Assembly (NCBI GenBank): GCA_021613535.1
Contig: CP075492.1
Coordinates: forward strand, 5,952,001-6,016,000
Length of the DNA: 64,000 bases
Reading direction: 5' to 3'
Source: Adineta vaga
Taxonomy: Eukaryota > Rotifera
The notes under the pieces are model-generated. The model saw only the letters and a program-made list of their open reading frames with translations, searched no databases and was not told the DNA's origin. Both the position numbers and the translations under genes were made by a program. Within the stretch, counting starts at the first letter, position 1, and every line of letters starts with the position of its first letter. This document shows positions 59,158 to 64,000 of this stretch, piece after piece.

Positions 59158-60342
59158 ATGGTTCGTCGTTCTTTATTCACTTCAATTACGATAATTTTGA
59201 TTGTCATTGTTTTGACTAATTCATTATCACCAATTATTTTCATTCCAGGAAGTTTTTGTAGTCTTCTCGAAGTACGTATCAATACAACTCTACAAACATC
59301 TTGTCCAAAATCATTACATAATCAATGGATACTTCTTTGGTTAAATCTTCAATTTTTCGAACCAAATCTTCTTTCATGTTATCATAATATATTGAAATTT
59401 GTTTATAATTCGTCATTAAATTCATTTGAAAATCCATCAGGAGTTGAAACACGTATTGTACCGAATTCTATCAATGGTTCATTTCTCGATGGTCTTCTAT
59501 GGGAATATGTTCAATTAGATAAATTTCTTTTTCATTTCAGTAAGAATTATAATTATACAGATGGTCAAAATCTTCGATCAATACCATATGATTTCCGACG
59601 AGGTACAAATGAATCTTTAAGATTATTTAATACTAATCTCAAAGAATTAATTGAATTAACATATAATCAAAATCTAAATAAAAGTGTTCATTTAATCAGT
59701 CATAGTACTGGTGGTTCCATGACATTATATTTTCTTACACAACAATCTCAAATATGGAAAGATCAATTTATTAATAGTTGGATATCATTAAGTGGAAATA
59801 TTGCTGGTGAAGTTGATAATATTGAAAACGTTATTCGAGGTTTTCTTTCACCAATTATATCACGTGATGTTATTCAATCTTGGGATTTTTTTGCTTGGCG
59901 TCTTCCAGAACCGATGATCTATGGTTCACAAAGAATTATTGTTCAAACACCTTCAAGAAATTATACCTCCTATGATATACATGATCTTTTATATAATGCA
60001 AATGCCAAAGAACTTGCTGAAATTTATTCACAAACATCATCTATATTAGGATCATTACCAGCACCGAATGTTAATACGTATTGCTTTTTTGGTACGAATC
60101 TTTCAACACCGATTGGTTATAGATTAAAATCAGATCGATTTGAGGATGGAAAATTAGAAACGATTCATGGATGGGGTGATGGAGAACAAGATGACACAAC
60201 AAATATGTCATGTCAATTATGGAATCAAACAATGGATAGAAAGTATAAATTGATTTTGAAAGGATTTGATCGTGTTAGTCATTTAGAATTGGTGGGAAGT
60301 GATCGAGTTTTGAAAGAAATTGATCATATTGTTTCTTCATAG
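59158..60342 (+). CDS. Lecithin:cholesterol acyltransferase family lipase (LCAT/PLA2G15-like)
   Basis: Intronless, 394 residues, in the normal range for LCAT and lysosomal phospholipase A2 (~410-440). A signal peptide (SITIILIVIVLTNSLS) leads into PIIFIPGSFCSLLEV, the family's start. The nucleophile elbow is HLISHSTGGS with Ser183, where relatives have HSMGG. The acid is probably D341 in WGDGEQDD, and the His is H375 in RVSHLELV. IPYDFRRGTNES matches the family's PYDWR block. There are several N-glycosylation sequons, so the enzyme should be secreted or lysosomal and move acyl chains between lipids. The lack of introns contrasts with most neighbours. Confidence 0.88.
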   Translation: MVRRSLFTSITIILIVIVLTNSLSPIIFIPGSFCSLLEVRINTTLQTSCPKSLHNQWILLWLNLQFFEPNLLSCYHNILKFVYNSSLNSFENPSGVETRIVPNSINGSFLDGLLWEYVQLDKFLFHFSKNYNYTDGQNLRSIPYDFRRGTNESLRLFNTNLKELIELTYNQNLNKSVHLISHSTGGSMTLYFLTQQSQIWKDQFINSWISLSGNIAGEVDNIENVIRGFLSPIISRDVIQSWDFFAWRLPEPMIYGSQRIIVQTPSRNYTSYDIHDLLYNANAKELAEIYSQTSSILGSLPAPNVNTYCFFGTNLSTPIGYRLKSDRFEDGKLETIHGWGDGEQDDTTNMSCQLWNQTMDRKYKLILKGFDRVSHLELVGSDRVLKEIDHIVSS

Positions 60343-60587
60343 AATTATAATTTGAAAAAAAGATACTTATGTTTCATTTTGATTTTTACGGTTTACCTTG
60401 ATGAAAGACAATTCTCTTTTTACGATGCAAAACAACTTGAAGTGTAAATAAGAATATTTGCACATGGTTTGTGTGCAATGTAAACAAAAGTGCTTTATTT
60501 CTTCTTCAACGTTCTGTTTTTGGATGTTGCCGTCACTAGATATTGAAAAATTATCGATAGGGGTTTTCTTTGTATCTTAGAAGTGAA

Positions 60588-62436
60588 ATGTTGAATTCAT
60601 TATTTTATCGTCATTTTCGTCTGATTTTATTACTGTGTTCGATATGTGTTTTTTTAATTTATTCCATGTCGAAAAATTTAGAGAATGAACAATCATCATG
60701 TCACAGTAATAATAGGATTAAAAGTATTGTTGTTCCCAAACAAGCTAAAAGTAACCTGAAAGTGCCCATTCATCCTTCACTCTATTCCTTTGGTCGTATA
60801 ATTATTTATCATGAAGGTTTGTTTGCACAAGGTGGTCCGGGTGCTTTGAATTATCTACATTGTGCACTTGTTACGGCAGGTTTCAATTCATTTATGTATA
60901 TTCCAAGTCCACTCTCGATTCCTACCTCTTGTTCTCGTTTCATCAGACAAGATTTTAATGTTTCCTCCAATGATATTGTCGTCATTCCTGAAAGTGCATA
61001 TTTCGAGAAAGTACCTTTTTGGAAATCATCTGGTGGACGCATTGTTATATACATGTTAGGAATGAATGCTCCACTTGCTAATCAATATCATACAAATGTT
61101 ATTTGGGCACCGTCAAGTACCTATAGTCGTGATCTTTATTTAGCCACGGGAAAACAAGTTCTCTTTTCGCCAATTGAAACTATTATGTATGATATTTATC
61201 AACGTGATTTAAAAGATATGACTACACTTGGAAAGAAAACGAAGGTCTATAGAGATGTAAAACAGAAAGAAAATTTAATTCTAATTGATAATGATTCATA
61301 TTTTCCTTCAAGTTTACAAACTCTTCTGGAAAATTTTTCGATTAAACCGAAGATTACATTCAAACTTCTTCGAAGTATTGACTTTCGTGAAATTCCATCT
61401 TGGTTTAAACGAGCAAAACTTGTAATTGATCTCGGCGTTGCTGGTGTTGAACGAGTTAATAATGAAGGAGCATTATTTGATGCTATTGTTTTAATAGCAA
61501 ATTCATTAAATGGTATGGATCCAACCGATTTTCCTATTCCCGAACAATTTAAATTAGATACACGAAATGAAAGTCGAATGTTTGAAGTGATTACATTGTA
61601 ATTAGCATATTTAGATAAAACTTATAGAAGATAAATTTATTTTCTTTCTAGATTGTTTAATTAATTATGAAAGCTTATTACCACAATGGCAAACATTGAA
61701 AGAATTAACTTTGAATTTACCACATCGATTTCTTCATGAAGATATTCCTTCGTTTTTCTCTACTCGATCTTTTAAATTTATGTTAATAACTTCAACATTT
61801 GAAGAAGAAAGTGCAATTATACCTTTTGCTCTTCATTGTGCTGTTCATTTTCCATTAGCTCGAATCGAAGCAAAAGTTGAAAATCTTCAACATTTCAATC
61901 GTAATCATGATATGATATTAAAATTATTAAAAGAATTAACAAATCTTTCGTTAGATTGGCTTTTTATTACTGAAAAAACGACAACTATTCAAAGAGGATT
62001 TGCCAATGAAAGTCAATACATTATCTTTATTGATCCAAGAAATATGATCATTGATGAACAATTACCACATATACTTGTACATTTACTTGAAGATAAGACA
62101 TCATTAACTTTAACGAGTTCTTGTTTTGGATCAGTTGCACATGTCATAGGTGATGTGACCATTTGGAGAGCTGACATGTACAATGATACTATCATATCGC
62201 CGTTTGTAATGAAACATATCAAGAAATATGAAACACTTCTAGAAGAACAATTAGTAAATATTTATGCAAAACGAATGAAAAATGAATATGAGAAAGGTAT
62301 TCGATTAGCATCAGCACTTTATGCAACACAACGACATAAACTTTTACAATCAATGTTACCTTTAGCAGTTCCACGTTTTACAACAATCATGAATGAATTC
62401 GAAGCATTATATCCAAAGGATCTCATTGATAATTAA
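60588..62436 (+). CDS. Type II membrane protein, possible glycosyltransferase; two parts out of frame at the intron
   Basis: Part 1 (60588..61597) begins at MLNSLFYRHF; CTTTGTATCTTAG ends 7 nt before this ATG. A signal anchor (LILLLCSICVFLIYSM) is followed by a lumenal domain with GRIIIYHEGLFAQGGPGALN, DIVVIPESAYF, GGRIVIYMLGMNAP and, near the end, FKRAKLVIDLGVAGVERVNN-EGALFDAIVL. This order loosely recalls GT-B glycosyltransferases. Part 2 (from about 61652 to 62436) starts CLINYESLLPQWQTL and continues with SFKFMLITSTFEEESAII and YIIFIDPRNMII. I do not recognise a named family. The obvious GTAATT donor (61598) and TTTCTTTCTAG acceptor (61651) would shift the frame by one, so either a base is missing or added, or a non-standard junction is used. 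Confidence 0.55.
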
Positions 62437-63395
62437 CATTGCATTCTTCGCATTCTTTTTTTACTTATTGAAATAACAAACAGAAAAAAATCATAATAGA
62501 AAATAGTAATAGTTCATTTTTCAATCTCATGGGAGATGTTAGATAGTAAACAACTATAAAATATAATAAAACAAAATGTAATTCATAGTTCTAACTAACA
62601 ATTGATGTTATGGATTGATCGATTCTTCGCATTGAATTTCCTATAAGTAAGCATTAATCAAGTTTTTAACATATATGCTAGATCGGATGTAGACAGTAAC
62701 ATAAAAATATAACTATGGAATAATTAAATGCATGATTTTACTAGACAATAAATTTGAAAATGAAACAACCGTTGTTGATTAAAGTGTGCTTTAATGTTAA
62801 CTAGGTAGAAAAATGTTGTGCTTATTCTACTGAAAACAATCTGATGTGCGTATAGAAGAACTCTGCTTGCAACTTCTCGTTTAATTACATATTCTTACTT
62901 TTTATACCACAAGTTTTACTCAGAGATAGTCGACTGATATTTTAAAGTAATACTCTTGATAACACGATGATTTGAATCGATCGTCGATTTCCCTCGTCAT
63001 TCGATTGAAACAAATAATTCTATTGTAAAAATAATCCGAACTATTTGTTATTTTTCTCTTAAGATTTAAAAGACTTTCATTTGTTAATGATAAGATTAGA
63101 CTTGCTTATATATTTTTTAATGTATTACCCTCACAGAATAAATGACATCTATTTACATTCAGTATTTAATCGACAAGAAAGCTTTGCATGTCGACTTAGA
63201 TCTCTATGGAATGCCCACGCGTTTTCAATCAGTTAAACTATGTATAATGTTTTCTCATTTCTCGCTTTTTTTTTCTTTTTTTCCATTTTTCCCCGAGGAA
63301 ACTCTGTCGCATTCATTTATTTTAGAATCATATTACTAAATTCTTTCCTGTTTCAATGAACATTTATTTTCGGATCATTTTTATCGACTAGTTTC
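62437..63395. other. Intergenic upstream of the claudin-like gene
   Basis: About 960 nt AT-rich. An open frame at 63142-63339 looks spurious. A TATCGACTAG site ends 4 nt before the next ATG. Confidence 0.5.
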
Positions 63396-64000
63396 ATGAC
63401 GACTTTGTTAAAAATTCAAATCTTATCCGTTCTAGCAACTGTTATAACAAATCTTATTGCTATAATAACATTTACAACGGATTATTGGACAATTATTGTT
63501 TATGATTTAGTCAAATTACATTCGTATACGAAATGGATGGTCATGGAAGAAGCAAATAATAGTAATATCTATATAATTAACAATACTAATGAAACACCGA
63601 TATTACCTGGAAATAATTTTCCATTATCAAATATTGTCTTTGGTTTTGAAGATAATTTAGTTTTATTTAAAACTCATAAAGGAATCTTTCGTCAATGTAA
63701 TTATTTAACGGATGATATGCGATCATATTTAAGTATACCAAAATGTCGAACATTGAAAATTGCTCATAATCGATATAGTGATGTCGTTCATGGAATGATC
63801 AATCCTGGACGAGAATTTATGCGTAAATAATGATCTTGTTTGTTATTGTTTCGAGATTGACGAAGTTCTTAGTTCGGAGACAGAAATCATTTCCTGCTTT
63901 CAAATAAAGTTCCGTTGAAAAACATGTTCATTTGATTATTTTAGGTTTACATAATATTGTCGCTTCATGTGCCATTCTAATTATACTTCTTCTTGTCGTT
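63396..64000 (+). CDS. Claudin/PMP22-like four-helix membrane protein, cut by the window end
   Basis: Exon 1 is 63396..63822 and exon 2 begins at 63945 and runs off the window. TM1 is IQILSVLATVITNLIAIITF, followed by TTDYWTI. The large extracellular loop has N-glycosylation sites ([10 protein letters not shown]) and ends with HKGIFRQCNYL ... IPKCRTL, which fits the G-[IL]-[WF]-x-x-C ... C pattern of the PMP22/claudin/EMP superfamily. Exon 2 starts the second helix (LHNIVASCAILIILLLVV). The rest is missing, so claudin, TMEM and GSG1 types cannot be separated. These proteins shape cell junctions or membrane channels. The intron is 122 nt. Confidence 0.6.

Noticed and set aside
1-64000. tRNA, rRNA or CRISPR features
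   Set aside because: No cloverleaf with A and B box spacing, no rRNA-like stretch and no spaced direct repeats of CRISPR type were seen; the regular 152-bp repeat is an exon array.

Overview
The window is intron-rich animal nuclear DNA, most likely from a bdelloid rotifer. It is AT-rich, introns are mostly about 50-70 nt with GT-AG ends, intergenic spacers are short, and most genes are metazoan orthologues (RAE1, ATG5, XPA, SIN3, SCAPER, CREBRF, hnRNP K, AFF, dystroglycan). Many start codons lie a few bases after a pyrimidine-rich tract ending in AG. That fits spliced-leader trans-splicing, which is known in bdelloids. The species assignment is an inference.

Layout. 1-3.7 kb: a FLYWCH zinc-finger gene whose 3' end is duplicated in tandem. 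4.3-6.9 kb (minus): a tightly packed MIF - NDUFAF6 - RAE1 run that looks like an operon. 7.2-9.9 kb (minus): a mitochondrial-type phosphonopyruvate decarboxylase upstream of ATG5. 10.2-11.5 kb: a short dystroglycan-like membrane protein without the usual PPxY tail. 13-16.2 kb: OCIAD, an Mpv17/PXMP2 family protein and SERF, with a foldback repeat between the first two. 17.2-20 kb: an AF4/FMR2 (AFF) homologue, divergent from SCAPER (22.9-27.9 kb) across a 2.9-kb spacer. 27.9-30.1 kb: non-coding.

30.1-36.6 kb (minus) is the standout. One gene encodes an N-terminal ADP-ribosyltransferase domain followed by 33 leucine-rich-repeat exons. Every LRR exon is exactly 84 nt, phase 0, and encodes one 28-residue repeat, and the exon-intron period is about 152 bp. 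Four-exon blocks are themselves duplicated with a period near 607 bp. A 493-bp terminal-inverted-repeat element with TA target duplication sits cleanly inside one intron.

37.2-64 kb: a C18orf21-like gene and XPA in an apparent operon; hnRNP K; CREBRF (minus) divergent from SIN3 (plus); an 84-residue protein with three EF-hand/dockerin-like loops; two tandem MPPED-type metallophosphoesterases; an RNF114-type E3 ligase (minus); an aminergic GPCR with a one-base frame break; an intronless LCAT-family lipase; an unidentified type II membrane protein, possibly a glycosyltransferase, whose two parts do not join in frame; and a claudin/PMP22-like gene cut by the window end.

The window mixes housekeeping genes with lineage-specific pieces (ART-LRR, phosphonopyruvate decarboxylase, EF-loop protein). 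No tRNA, rRNA or CRISPR array was recognised.
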